In this document: one piece after another, positions 16,682-25,980 of the stretch
Position numbering within the stretch: position 1 is the first letter of the stretch
Layout of the letters: each line of letters starts with the position of its first letter
NCBI GenBank assembly: GCA_903870145.1
Contig: CAIQBO010000035.1
Span: 99,738 to 163,737 of the forward strand
DNA: 64,000 bases
Reading direction: 5' to 3'
Source: an uncultured Burkholderiales bacterium
Lineage (GTDB): Bacteria; Pseudomonadota; Gammaproteobacteria; Burkholderiales; Burkholderiaceae_C
Position numbers and translations under genes: made by a program
Notes under the pieces: model-generated
Database searches by the model: none
Told to the model about the DNA's origin: nothing
The model's input: the letters and a program-made list of their open reading frames with translations, nothing else

Positions 16682-17915
16682 TCAGTGCAAGGGCGCGATC
16701 ATCAAGTCCCAAGTGCCGCAGGTGTGCCGCACCGTGCTCTGTGACCACCGTGTCCACATCTGAGCGCGACATGCTGACGGCTGAGGGATCTAACATCGGG
16801 ACAATGCGCGACTGCTGCGCGCGCCCGGCCAAAGCAGTGGCCGCAACGATGCCCATTCCTCCTTGGCTGGCACGTGCGCCACGCGTTAAGTCAACCAAAC
16901 CGCCGATGCCGCTGACTTGCCGCCCTTTCAAGGTGGCGCAATTGACTTGTCCCAAAAGATCAATCTCCAGAGCAGAGTTGATCGCCTTCAAATGCGGCAG
17001 GCCAGCCAGAGTGGCGTAGTCATGGGTATGGCTGACTGGGGAGAACTGCACCAGGCAAGGATCTGAAACCGCTTGGTACAGCGCCGCGCTTCCGATTGCC
17101 ATGCCTGTGCAAACGGGGGGTGAATGCACTGAGGACAAAAGCAAACTGCCGCTTTCGATCAAGCCCAACAATGCATCTGAGACCATGCCCGAATGCACCT
17201 TCAAATGCCGATGTGATGTGAGCGCGCCCATCACTTCGGCCTGCAAACGGCCCAAGCCAAATTGCAGGGTGTCGCCATCGCTTACAAGTTGTGCCACTTG
17301 CTTTGCCACTGCGCTCAGCGCAGGGTTGCCGGTGCCTGGGGCAATGCTCAATGGCGGCAGGGCCGCCTGGGCCCAGGCGTTGATGCGTGAGACAGGAACA
17401 AAGGGGCCACGAGTGCGCGGCAGCATGGGGTTCATGTGCGCTAGAACGATCGCGTCTGAATGAATCGCTTGCATGACCGAAGGTGTGAAATCGGCGGCTA
17501 AAGACAAGCTGCAATGACCCTGATCATCGGGACTGGCCAAATGTAGCATCACAATATCAAAGCGGCCTGGTTGACTGAGGTAGCGAGCGATCTCGCTGTA
17601 GTGCAAGGGCAAGTAGTCCAGCGCACCACGCTGCCAACTGGCATGAAATTCGGGAGATAAAAAGAAAGAGGTGGCTTTGGCTTGAGGGTGCAAAGCTGAA
17701 GGATCAAAGCGGTTCACGCCCGGAATCCAAGCGCCACAAAATGAAACGCCTGCTGCAACCTCTGGCTGCTCAAGTAACCATTGTTGAAACAACGGAGACT
17801 GACCTGCGCAGCCCGGCCAGTAGACGCTCGCGCCAGGGCGCAGGAAATGACACAGGTCTTGGGGGCTTAATTGCTTGGGCATGAAGCTGTCGAATGAAAG
17901 AGAGACAAGCGGCAT
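16611..17915 (-). CDS. Acetyl-CoA hydrolase/transferase-family CoA-transferase
   Basis: This is a 434-residue member of the Cat1/4-hydroxybutyrate CoA-transferase family, which activates carboxylic acids by swapping CoA from acetyl-, succinyl- or other CoA. The catalytic Glu lies in NSALEIDLLGQVN, and the GIGGLVDLTRGA and QGGMGI motifs follow. ATG at 17915 begins the conserved protein; an open extension to 18098 runs into the preceding gene and lacks homology features. The Yersinia itaconate CoA-transferase (RipA) belongs to this family. It sits between the DUF1838 gene and the regulator gene, predicted to be one transcript. Confidence 0.85.
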   Translation of the reverse strand: MPLVSLSFDSFMPKQLSPQDLCHFLRPGASVYWPGCAGQSPLFQQWLLEQPEVAAGVSFCGAWIPGVNRFDPSALHPQAKATSFFLSPEFHASWQRGALDYLPLHYSEIARYLSQPGRFDIVMLHLASPDDQGHCSLSLAADFTPSVMQAIHSDAIVLAHMNPMLPRTRGPFVPVSRINAWAQAALPPLSIAPGTGNPALSAVAKQVAQLVSDGDTLQFGLGRLQAEVMGALTSHRHLKVHSGMVSDALLGLIESGSLLLSSVHSPPVCTGMAIGSAALYQAVSDPCLVQFSPVSHTHDYATLAGLPHLKAINSALEIDLLGQVNCATLKGRQVSGIGGLVDLTRGARASQGGMGIVAATALAGRAQQSRIVPMLDPSAVSMSRSDVDTVVTEHGAAHLRHLGLDDRALALIAIAAPEHREHLHQAWRTLRRNL

Positions 17916-17940
17916 GGGTCCGCGGTCTTCACAGAAGATC

Positions 17941-18816
17941 TCACTTTTTGTTGCTTTGTTGCTTTTTGTAGTAAGTCCAGCTGGTTTCGTTCGGACTTGT
18001 AAAAGTTGTGGGTGAGCTTTGGTATTGTGGATAGTGCGCGCGCGTGTACTCTCGCAGATCCAGGGGCAACTCGTCGAAGCTGGAAAACTTTTTACCATGC
18101 CCGCTGTAGAGCAGGTAGCCAGGGCGGGTGCCCATTTTCATCCAAGGCAACCACGGACCGGTGCGAGACCATGAGTAGGTAATCGGAACACTGCTCGTTT
18201 GGGGATCGTTCAGGTCAGAGGCTTTGGCGAAAAAAGTGAAATGCTCAGACGCCAAATAGGTCGGCCCGGTGGACTCAGCAGGAAATTCGGCAGGCAGCAG
18301 TGCGTTGGGGTAGGCCAGCGGAATATCAAGCCTTAAAAAAATGTCGTTGCCGCTTTGCATGAATGGAAAGCGACCCACCTCGCCTGGCTTGGTGGCGGAG
18401 TAGCGAGAGTTGACGGGGTCGTTGGCGACTTGCACAACGGTGTTGGTTTCTTGTGTGAAGGGGTTAACCCATTTGCTCAGGACTTCCCCGCTGGCCAGGT
18501 CTTTGTAATAAGCCACCTCCCGCGTGATGAACTGCGCACTGCCGTCTTCGAGCTTGACAAAGCGGCCCACGTTAAAGCCGTCGAGCCGCATGATAGGGCG
18601 TGGCCGCTCACCGGGCACCACGGCGAACAGGGTGACCCACCAGTTGGCAAAGGCCTCGCGCCCGTCGTTGCTCGCACGCATGCGCATGAACGAGTCTAAC
18701 TGTCCGGTAGCTGAGCTCAAGTCCAAGGCTGCGGCATTGCCGGAAAAGCCCAGTGTGCCAGCCCAAAAGCCAGCCAGCATGGCCCAAAGAGCGATGTGTC
18801 GAGGATGAAGTGACAT
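17941..18816 (-). CDS. DUF1838-family exported protein
   Basis: This 291-residue protein has a clear signal peptide (residues 1 to about 30, ending A-A-A-L-D). The remainder is a single domain with many aromatic residues (VNPFTQETN, PTYLASEHFTFFA, WSRTGPWLPWMKMG) typical of DUF1838. The function of the family is unknown; I expect a periplasmic or outer-membrane-attached protein. It is first in the operon with the CoA-transferase and the regulator, downstream of operator 4. The location suggests a direct role in uptake or first attack on the island's substrate. Confidence 0.8.
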   Translation of the reverse strand: MSLHPRHIALWAMLAGFWAGTLGFSGNAAALDLSSATGQLDSFMRMRASNDGREAFANWWVTLFAVVPGERPRPIMRLDGFNVGRFVKLEDGSAQFITREVAYYKDLASGEVLSKWVNPFTQETNTVVQVANDPVNSRYSATKPGEVGRFPFMQSGNDIFLRLDIPLAYPNALLPAEFPAESTGPTYLASEHFTFFAKASDLNDPQTSSVPITYSWSRTGPWLPWMKMGTRPGYLLYSGHGKKFSSFDELPLDLREYTRAHYPQYQSSPTTFTSPNETSWTYYKKQQSNKK

Positions 18817-18880
18817 GTGGTTTCCTGATTCAAGGCGGGACCTGGAAGGAGGCAGCTGATCCAGATCAAAAAAGTTAAAG

Positions 18881-18892
18881 TTGTCCGTACAA
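18881..18892. promoter_or_regulatory. Island operator 4 (TTGTCCGTACAA), divergent
   Basis: The site lies in the 152-bp gap between the DUF1838/CoA-transferase/regulator operon (minus) and the methyltransferase unit (plus). A plus-strand -10-like TATCAT is at 18911-18916. No clear -35 could be fixed in either direction. It probably serves both units and gives autoregulation. Confidence 0.8.
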
Positions 18893-18968
18893 CTGAAAAC
18901 GAACCGATGTTATCATCAATTCATGCCCCGCTCTTGAGGGCTAGAGACATATGGAAGGAACTTTTCCA

Positions 18969-20183
18969 ATGACAAACCCATCACCCCCCCAGCCCAGCTG
19001 GCGGCAAATTGGCCGGCACGCGGTGTTTCCCAATGCGACACATGACGAGGTGGCTCGGTTTGATTTCTTGATGCGGCTGAACATGCATCTGGCGCAAGCG
19101 GTGCAGCCCGGGGTCAAGCTCGCCTATGACACGCGAGTTGCGCCGGCTTTCGCAGCCGAGCATGGCCGCCAGCCAGCAGACCGCCATGAGGTGCGCAAGG
19201 CGATGCAAAAAGATTTGCATTACCAACTCTGGAGTGCCTTGCGCCGCAACACCATGGAGCAGCGTCAGCAAGCTGGGCGCAGCGTGGTATTTCGGCAATT
19301 GGCGCAGCTCAGAGCCGCAGCTGACAAAATCAACGAAGGCGCGAGCACGCTCAAGCTGGACAGCAGCATTGTGCAGCCGCGCTACGCCAGCGTGGTGGAC
19401 ATCCATTGCATGCCGGGCAATTACCACACAGAAGAAGTGGCACGCGACATTGCCCCGGGGGCTAATTACGATGCAGGCTTGTTTGTGACCACGGCTGGCG
19501 CCTTGGGCAGTTACTCCGATGGTGGAGGACAGGCGGTGGTGGATTGGCTCAAAAAGAACAAGCCTGGGTGGTCACCCAAACGCATCTTGGACATTGGATG
19601 CACCATTGGCCACAACGCGGTGCCATTGGCGCAAGCCTATCCCGATGCGCAGGTGGTGGCCATTGACACGGCAGCCCCGGTGCTCAGATACGGGCATGCA
19701 AGAGCTGTGTCTTTGGGTGTTGGCAATATCGAATTTCAGCAAGCCAGTGGCGAGGCGGTGCCATTTCAAGAAGGTGAATTTGACTTGGTGACCACCGCCA
19801 TGTTTTGGCATGAGACCTCCACCAAAGCCATGCCGCGGATCATGAAAGAGGTTCACCGCGTTTTAGCACCTGGTGGACTAACCCTGCATTTGGAGCAACC
19901 GCAGTACCAAAATATGGCGCCGTTTGAAGCGTTCATGCGTGATTGGGACAGCTACAACAACAACGAGCCATTTTGGACACGCATGCATGAGGTTGATCTG
20001 GACGCGTTGATGACGCAAAGCGGATTTCCAAGTGGCGCGTACTTTGAAACCACGATGCAAGCCAAGGTCGATCGCACACTTTTTCCCGCACCGGCCGGTT
20101 CTGAGCCAGGATCACATGAAGATTACGGTCGCACGCCCAAGTGGACTGCCTTTGGCGCGATCAAACCAGGAGCACTCGCATGA
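18969..20183 (+). CDS. Class I SAM-dependent methyltransferase
   Basis: This 404-residue protein has a C-terminal Rossmann methyltransferase domain: motif I ILDIGCTIGHNAVPLA at about 207-222, the acidic VVAIDTA after beta-2, and the VHRVLAPGGLTLHLE post-motif. The N-terminal 190 residues form a helical domain seen in only some methyltransferases, probably for substrate binding. ATG at 18969 follows GGAAGGAA at 18952-18959, so the earlier ATG at 18951 is not needed. It is coupled by ATGA to the small gene downstream. A catabolic methyltransferase is unusual and may remove or move a methyl group. The substrate is unknown. Confidence 0.85.
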   Translation: MTNPSPPQPSWRQIGRHAVFPNATHDEVARFDFLMRLNMHLAQAVQPGVKLAYDTRVAPAFAAEHGRQPADRHEVRKAMQKDLHYQLWSALRRNTMEQRQQAGRSVVFRQLAQLRAAADKINEGASTLKLDSSIVQPRYASVVDIHCMPGNYHTEEVARDIAPGANYDAGLFVTTAGALGSYSDGGGQAVVDWLKKNKPGWSPKRILDIGCTIGHNAVPLAQAYPDAQVVAIDTAAPVLRYGHARAVSLGVGNIEFQQASGEAVPFQEGEFDLVTTAMFWHETSTKAMPRIMKEVHRVLAPGGLTLHLEQPQYQNMAPFEAFMRDWDSYNNNEPFWTRMHEVDLDALMTQSGFPSGAYFETTMQAKVDRTLFPAPAGSEPGSHEDYGRTPKWTAFGAIKPGALA

Positions 20184-20581
20184 GCAGCGCCCACCTTCAA
20201 GAGCCTGAAAATCTAGACCCCGTGGTCATGGCCAATCGCCGTGCCAAAGGCAAGCGACCACAATTTTTGGACGATCCGGCGGTTGAGCGCGTCATGTCCA
20301 TTGCAATGAGCGTGGCTGCTGAATTGGCGGTGGCGCGTGAGCGCATTGATACCTTAGAGCGTTTGCTGGCACAAAAAGGCATTTTGAGCGCGGCAGAAAT
20401 TGAAGCGTTTCAGCCCGATGCAAAGGCGCAGACTGATCGCAACGATTGGGGCCGCAATTACATCGCCCGAGTGCTGCGTGTGGTCGATCAAGACGTTCAA
20501 GCCATGGCCGGGGTGCAAGATCCCTCTCTTGAATTGATCATCCAAGAGTTGGGCGCCAATGCAGAAAAACCTGGCCACTGA
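20180..20581 (+). CDS. Uncharacterised 133-residue protein coupled to the methyltransferase
   Basis: I do not recognise this protein. It is soluble, without a signal peptide. A helical middle (AVERVMSIAMSVAAELAVAR and then RIDTLERLLAQKGILS) looks like a coiled-coil or dimerisation segment, followed by a WGRNYIARVLRVVDQDV helix. Its ATG overlaps the methyltransferase stop by 4 bp, so the two are translated together, and a partner role for the methyltransferase is the simplest idea. It ends 18 bp from the stop of the opposing CoA-transferase gene. Confidence 0.75.
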   Translation: MSSAHLQEPENLDPVVMANRRAKGKRPQFLDDPAVERVMSIAMSVAAELAVARERIDTLERLLAQKGILSAAEIEAFQPDAKAQTDRNDWGRNYIARVLRVVDQDVQAMAGVQDPSLELIIQELGANAEKPGH

Positions 20582-20599
20582 TAACGGCCTGAGCGTGTC

Positions 20600-21760
20600 T
20601 CAGCTTAAAACCCCAGCACTTCGCAAGGATTCAATTTGGGCTGGGGTGTAGCCAGCTTCTTGCAACACCTCTTGGGTGGAAGCGCCAAGTGCGTCAAGAT
20701 GGCCGTTGAGCTGGCCGGGCTCGTAGCGAAACTTGATAGGTAAGCCTAAATGGGCTTGCCCGTTGGGCTGCTCAATGCGCAAGCCGCGGGCCGCTGCGTG
20801 CGCACTGTTGATGGCCTCGTGCAAGCTGCGCACAGGGGCCCAAGCAAGGTCTAAAGGGTCCAATAAAGCTTGCCATTGGGCCAGTGTTTTTTGCGCAAAG
20901 CGCTCGCGCAAGAAAGCCCGCACAGGCTCGTGCGCTGCGCCCGGTGGCTGCAGCGCAATGGGGATGAGCGCTTGCCCTTCGAGCGCAGTCAGCAGTGCTT
21001 TGACAAATTTAGGTTCACCTCCAGCCAGCGCCAAATGTCTGTCGTCTGCACAGGCGTAGATGGCGTTGAAAGACGAGCCGCCCCAAGAGCGTTCGTCCTT
21101 CACAACCGGCGCACGCTCTTCAGCAAAAACCGGCCCCATCACGTTGGGCGTCCAGGCCAGCAACGCGTCATACATGGACATGTCGATGTAGTCGCCAAGC
21201 CCTGAAGTTTCTCGCCGAAAAAGCGCCATCAAAATGCCGGACAAAGCCATCAGTGAAGCGGCCATATCCGAAGCGGGTACGCCCGGAATTGCGGGCTGAC
21301 CGTCAGCACCCAAGTTGACAGACAACAGGCCGGCTTCAGCTTGCACAGCCATGTCGTGCGCCGCTTTGTGCGCCAATGGCCCGACTTGGCCAAAGGCGCT
21401 GATGGCGCAATACACAATGCGTGGGTTGACGGCGCGCACGTCTTCATAGCCGATGCCAAGACGATCCACCACGCCAGGTCGAAATGCTTCAACGATGACA
21501 TCGGCATCACACGCCAATTTCAGGAAAACATCACGCGCTTGAGGCGCTTTGAGGTTCAGAACGATGCAACGTTTGTGGCGGTGTGTGTTGCGAAACCAAA
21601 CGCTGTGGCCGTTTTCAGACAAGCCCACATTGCGCACGGGCTCACCTTGAGGGGGCTCGATTTTGATGACGTTGGCACCGTGGTCGGCCATCATCATGGT
21701 CAAGTGGGGGCCTGGTAAAAATTGCGACAGATCTAACACGCGCAAGCCTTGCAGTTTCAT
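20600..21760 (-). CDS. CaiB/BaiF-family (class III) CoA-transferase
   Basis: This 386-residue class III CoA-transferase opens with LRVLDLSQFLPGPHLTMMMADHGANVIKIEPP, nearly a textbook family start. The catalytic Asp is in the KAAHDMAVQAEAG segment (near residue 164). The family transfers CoA between acids, for example succinyl-CoA to a substrate acid. The ATG at 21760 overlaps the amidase stop. It is the last of the eight-gene operon starting at 29510. With the Cat1-type enzyme at 16611 the island has two unrelated CoA-transferases, suggesting two activation steps. Confidence 0.9.
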   Translation of the reverse strand: MKLQGLRVLDLSQFLPGPHLTMMMADHGANVIKIEPPQGEPVRNVGLSENGHSVWFRNTHRHKRCIVLNLKAPQARDVFLKLACDADVIVEAFRPGVVDRLGIGYEDVRAVNPRIVYCAISAFGQVGPLAHKAAHDMAVQAEAGLLSVNLGADGQPAIPGVPASDMAASLMALSGILMALFRRETSGLGDYIDMSMYDALLAWTPNVMGPVFAEERAPVVKDERSWGGSSFNAIYACADDRHLALAGGEPKFVKALLTALEGQALIPIALQPPGAAHEPVRAFLRERFAQKTLAQWQALLDPLDLAWAPVRSLHEAINSAHAAARGLRIEQPNGQAHLGLPIKFRYEPGQLNGHLDALGASTQEVLQEAGYTPAQIESLRSAGVLS

Positions 21761-23094
21761 GCTGTGCAAACTCCATTTAAATGAAGCGATAAGAGAGTGT
21801 TTTCATGTCCCATGGGTGCAATGGACTGCAGACCGCTTGGCAATTGACTTTGTTCTGCCGCAAGCGGGGTGCTCATGGCGGGCAGGCCCGCCATATTGGC
21901 AATGGCGGTGAAGTCGGCTTGGTTGACGGGTGCTGGCGTCTCAAATGAAAACGCACATTGCGGCGCCGTGGGCAGCAGCATCACATCTCCGTGCTCAAAC
22001 CAGCGTTCAGTCTCTTCTTTGGCCAAAGCAAAGACTTGCAGTGCCTGCGCCAATGTGGTGGTCGTCTGTTGTTCGCCGTGACGCATGAAGCGGGCAAGGT
22101 CAGGTGAGAACAGGTCAGGATGCTGCGCCCAATCTGCCCGGTGTTCAATCAGCAAATCAGCTTCAGCCAAAATGAGGCCAGCGCGCCTTGCGCGACCAAA
22201 CGGATAGTCTGTCAAGCTGATTTCACAGACCTCGTCACCGCGCTGTCGCAAAGCCGTTAAGGCCTTGCGGTAGGCGCTGGCCACATCTAACGTGACACCC
22301 AACGATTCGATATCAGAGGCGGCGACAAAGCGCGGTCGTTGGAGTGCTTGAAAAACAGGCACTTGGCGCGCATCTGGGCAGTCTGCATCATAGGCACTGA
22401 TTGACGGCAGGACCAATGCCAGATCGCGCTGTGATCGTGTCAAGGTGCCGATGTGGTCCAGCAATCGGCAACAGGCCACCGAGCCTTGCGTCGAGACTTT
22501 GCCAAAACTAGCTTTGAATCCGACCACGCCGCAGTAGGCAGCAGGAATGCGCACTGAGCCCATCGTGTCAGTGCCAAGGGCCAATGCACACAGCCCCGCC
22601 GCCACAGCGGTGGCTGACCCGCCACTGGAGCCGCCGGGTGTGAAGCCGGCACGCAGCGGATTCTCGCAGCGCCCAAAATGAGGGTTGTCGTTGGTGGCGC
22701 CCAATGCTGCTTCATGCATGTTCAGCTTGCCCATGACCAGCATGCCTGCTTGCCGAAGTTGGCGCACCACAAAAGAGTCACGGGTGGCCATGCGTGCGCG
22801 CCGCGTTGCCATGCCCGCAGTGGTGGGCATGCCCATCACATCGATGTTGTCTTTGACGGCCAAGCTCAGTCCATCCAGGGGCCCAAGCAGCTTGCCATGT
22901 TTGCGCCGCGCATCGCTCTTTGCCGCATCACGCAGGGCACCTTCATCATCGATGTGCAGGTAAGCATTTAACACAGGGTTGCGCGCATGGATGCGCTTTA
23001 ACAAAGTGTGGGTCAATTCAAGGCTGGTGCAAACGCCGCTTGAAAGCGCGTGTGATTGCGCGCTGAGGTCTTGCATCGAAAGTGAATTCAACAT
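21757..23094 (-). CDS. Amidase (amidase signature family)
   Basis: This 445-residue Ser-Ser-Lys hydrolase has its catalytic Lys in LAVKDNIDV (about residue 81), the glycine/serine loop GGSSGGSA (cis-Ser) and the nucleophile Ser in TDTMGSVRIPA. It resembles the AtzE/GatA-like enzymes that hydrolyse small amides and carbamoyl groups. No GatB/GatC partner is nearby, so it is catabolic and not tRNA-amidating. ATG at 23094 is used because the upstream in-frame codon is TTG and overlaps the previous gene. It implies an amide intermediate. Confidence 0.9.
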   Translation of the reverse strand: MLNSLSMQDLSAQSHALSSGVCTSLELTHTLLKRIHARNPVLNAYLHIDDEGALRDAAKSDARRKHGKLLGPLDGLSLAVKDNIDVMGMPTTAGMATRRARMATRDSFVVRQLRQAGMLVMGKLNMHEAALGATNDNPHFGRCENPLRAGFTPGGSSGGSATAVAAGLCALALGTDTMGSVRIPAAYCGVVGFKASFGKVSTQGSVACCRLLDHIGTLTRSQRDLALVLPSISAYDADCPDARQVPVFQALQRPRFVAASDIESLGVTLDVASAYRKALTALRQRGDEVCEISLTDYPFGRARRAGLILAEADLLIEHRADWAQHPDLFSPDLARFMRHGEQQTTTTLAQALQVFALAKEETERWFEHGDVMLLPTAPQCAFSFETPAPVNQADFTAIANMAGLPAMSTPLAAEQSQLPSGLQSIAPMGHENTLLSLHLNGVCTA

Positions 23095-23101
23095 GGCAGT
23101 G

Positions 23102-24496
23102 TCAAGCAAAGCGTTTGTCAATCAGACGAATAGGTTTTTGGCGGCTCTCGATGCCCGTCAATTCGGCCAATGCTTTGGGGGCCAGCAGCTCCACTTGTAT
23201 CTCAACGCCCAACTTGCGTTTGAGCAATTCGCGATAAGCTTGCGCATGGGCTGGGGTTTTTTCGCCATGCGTCTCGATGCTCACGATCAACTCATCGCGG
23301 CCAGCCGCGTCGCGCAAAGCGGTGCATAAAAATTCCCCCGCAAAATCGGCTCGCTCCTCCAAGATCGGCCCCATGGCTTGCGGGAAGATATTGATACCGC
23401 GCAGTTTGACCATGTTGTCGCTGCGGCCCAAAAAGCCTGCAATTCTTTGGAAGTTAAAGCCCAGCGACGATGGCCTTGTGATGACTTGCGTGATGTCATG
23501 CGTGTTAAAGCGAATGATGGGGTAAATATCGTCTTTGTAGAGGCAGGTGACGACGATGTCGCCCACATCGCCTTGCGGCACTGGCAGTCCCGTTTCAACG
23601 TCTGCCACTTCCACATACTGGGCGTCCTCCATCAGGTACAGGCCGTCGTGATCGGGCCCCTCCCCTGCAATGGCCCCGGTGTCTCCCACACCGTACCAAT
23701 CGTACAACTCTGCGCCACCCCAAGCCTGTGACAATGTCTCGCGCGACTCACGGCCCAAGTGACCGCAAATTCGTTTGACGGGGATGTCTTTGCCTGGCGT
23801 GATGCCTTGCTCGCGTGCCACATCGGCCAAGCGCTTGATGTAGTCGGCAAATCCAACCACGACATTGACCCCAAAGTCTCGCATCAATTCGACTTGCTTG
23901 ACCGAGGGCGTCTCCACACCCGTGCCAGGGGTGATCAACAAAGCGTTGGTGTAATGCAAAATTGCTTCACGCACATAGTGGCCCCCATTGATCATGCCGT
24001 GGCCATAAACAGAGTGCACTACTTCTTGCGCTTGAAGGCCTTGCATTCGGTAAATGCGGGCCAGCAGCAAGCTTTGAATTTCTCGGCTCTTGGGGCTAAA
24101 CAGCAAAGGTTGAGGCCGCCCGGTGGTGCCGCTGGTGGTGTGCAAAATCATGGGCCAGCGACTGCCGTTGATGGGGATATCAGCGCCATGAAAATCACCC
24201 AATGGCGGCGCCATTGCCACGCTGTCCATGATTTCTTGTTTGCCAAATGTGGGCAGTAGAGTGATGTCTTGCAAACCAGAAATATCTGCCGGCACCAAGC
24301 CCTTTGCGCCCCACAAGCGTTGGTAAAACGGGATTTGCCAAGCACGTGCCATCAGCTTTTGAAAGCGTTGGTTTTGCAAGTCAAAAAGCGCATCGCGGCT
24401 GATCTTGGCCAGCCTGTGCGTGAATTCATCGCCCAGCGGATAGTCGCTCAAAATTTGCCGAATATCGAAGGACTCAAAGTAAGAAAGGTGGTTCAT
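23102..24496 (-). CDS. PaaK-like AMP-dependent acyl-CoA ligase
   Basis: This 464-residue adenylate-forming ligase is related to phenylacetate-CoA ligase. The P-loop-like TTSGTTGRPQP is at about residue 105. The later YGVGDTGAIAGE segment, the LGRSDNMVKLRG hinge region and the KxxPxRxxD-like C-terminus (QKPIRLIDKR) fit the family. It would activate an aromatic or other carboxylic acid with ATP and CoA. ATG at 24496 is preferred to a TTG at 24538. It is in the middle of the eight-gene operon and is probably the entry into CoA chemistry. Confidence 0.87.
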   Translation of the reverse strand: MNHLSYFESFDIRQILSDYPLGDEFTHRLAKISRDALFDLQNQRFQKLMARAWQIPFYQRLWGAKGLVPADISGLQDITLLPTFGKQEIMDSVAMAPPLGDFHGADIPINGSRWPMILHTTSGTTGRPQPLLFSPKSREIQSLLLARIYRMQGLQAQEVVHSVYGHGMINGGHYVREAILHYTNALLITPGTGVETPSVKQVELMRDFGVNVVVGFADYIKRLADVAREQGITPGKDIPVKRICGHLGRESRETLSQAWGGAELYDWYGVGDTGAIAGEGPDHDGLYLMEDAQYVEVADVETGLPVPQGDVGDIVVTCLYKDDIYPIIRFNTHDITQVITRPSSLGFNFQRIAGFLGRSDNMVKLRGINIFPQAMGPILEERADFAGEFLCTALRDAAGRDELIVSIETHGEKTPAHAQAYRELLKRKLGVEIQVELLAPKALAELTGIESRQKPIRLIDKRFA

Positions 24497-24549
24497 CTGG
24501 GATCGGTTTGAAGGGTGGGCTTCGGGAGTGCTTTGCAAGTTGGCCGGTG

Positions 24550-25980
24550 TTATGTGCTGACGACTGGCTCCAGCATCAGGCGAACCCAGTCACGGACATC
24601 GTCCACTTGTGCCAAGGCGCAGCAACTGGCATGCAAACTTTGTGAATGTGCCAAACTCATTCCTGCATGAGCGCAGCAGGCATCAAATTTGGCGCGCTGT
24701 GCAGCAGTGGAAAGTGGGCGCAGGGGATGCCCTAAAACGGCAGGCAAGTCAATTGTCAAGCTGCGTTGATCGTGAGTTTGCACGAGTAAGCTTTGTGGGC
24801 TCAAGGCGTTGGGGTCAGTGCATGCGTTTGGCACAGCCCGCACCTTTTGTGCCAGCGCAAGGCGCTCGGGGTCACGCAAGGACTCGGCGCTGAAGTCGTC
24901 CAAATTCACGCGCTGTTCAAGCAAATAAGTGGCCACCAAATACGGCAAACACAAGCGCGCATAGTTCACGTCCATGTCGACTTTGGCGGGCCGGCCCACC
25001 AGTCGCACAATCAAAGGCGGTGCGGCCAATTCAACGCAAACCACCTGGCTGGCCGTCAACCCGTGTTGTTGCATCAACACACTCAAACCGTCCAGCGCGC
25101 CATGACCGGCTCGGCCTGTAGGGAAGGGTTTGTGGCTGAGCTCACTGATGCGCCAAACGTGCCCTAACTGCGCAAACACATCTTGAACTTGTGCGCGCCG
25201 GGGTGCTAATGGGGCATCAAATAGCTCGTAGTAACCAAAGGGCCCTTCCAGCACGTCTTTGGGCCCACTAAAGCCTGCCAAGGCCAAGTCAAGCGAGACC
25301 ACAGCCGTGCGCGAGGCCAGACCCACTTGCAATGCCAACATGGGCGAGCCTTCGGTGTGGGCTTGCATGGTGCCAGCCAATTGGCTGTAGGCGATGCCCA
25401 AAGCATCGGCGGTCTGCGCGCGCGTGCAACCAGTGAGTTTGGCTAACCCGATGACGGCGCCCAATGCGCCGCACATGGCGGGACGAAAAAACCGCATCGG
25501 CGCAATTTGTGCAATGCCGATGGTGCATGCCACATCGACCGCCAACACCAGCGATGCGATCAAGGCTTGGCCTGTAACGGGTGTGCCTGCTTGACTCAGG
25601 CGCTCAGCCTGAGCCACCAGCGCTGGCAAGATGGCGGCCATCGCGTGGACCACAGCTTGCTCATGTACGCAGTCAAATTCTTGGTTGTGGATTTGATAGG
25701 CGTTGAGCATGGCCGCGCTGGGGGCAGGCCAAAGCTGGCCGTTGTGCCACTGGCGCGCGCCATATGTTGGGCCCGACGCCGGGGCCATGCTTGTGGTGCC
25801 AATTTGCCCCCAACTTTGGGCTGCAGTTGTGACCTGTGCCAAACGCGGATGCATGCTGCCAGCCACGGCAACCCCAAGCGAGTCGGTGATGAAAGTGATG
25901 GCCGCCTGCACTGCCGAGGCAGGCAAATCAGACCAGCAGATGGCCTGGGCATGGTCGAGTAAAACGTCTTCTAATTTCAT
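24550..25980 (-). CDS. MmgE/PrpD-family protein (second copy)
   Basis: This is a 476-residue member of the MmgE/PrpD family, which includes 2-methylcitrate dehydratase, cis-aconitate decarboxylase and iminodisuccinate epimerase. Family landmarks are TDSLGVAVAGS near the N-terminus, HNQEFDCVHEQAVVHAMAA, and HKPFPTGRAGHGALDG carrying the basic active-site region. It overlaps the first copy by ATGA. The two copies are divergent, so they are not a recent duplication, and they may form a heteromer or act in turn. The substrate is likely a di- or tricarboxylate, by family. Confidence 0.85.
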   Translation of the reverse strand: MKLEDVLLDHAQAICWSDLPASAVQAAITFITDSLGVAVAGSMHPRLAQVTTAAQSWGQIGTTSMAPASGPTYGARQWHNGQLWPAPSAAMLNAYQIHNQEFDCVHEQAVVHAMAAILPALVAQAERLSQAGTPVTGQALIASLVLAVDVACTIGIAQIAPMRFFRPAMCGALGAVIGLAKLTGCTRAQTADALGIAYSQLAGTMQAHTEGSPMLALQVGLASRTAVVSLDLALAGFSGPKDVLEGPFGYYELFDAPLAPRRAQVQDVFAQLGHVWRISELSHKPFPTGRAGHGALDGLSVLMQQHGLTASQVVCVELAAPPLIVRLVGRPAKVDMDVNYARLCLPYLVATYLLEQRVNLDDFSAESLRDPERLALAQKVRAVPNACTDPNALSPQSLLVQTHDQRSLTIDLPAVLGHPLRPLSTAAQRAKFDACCAHAGMSLAHSQSLHASCCALAQVDDVRDWVRLMLEPVVST

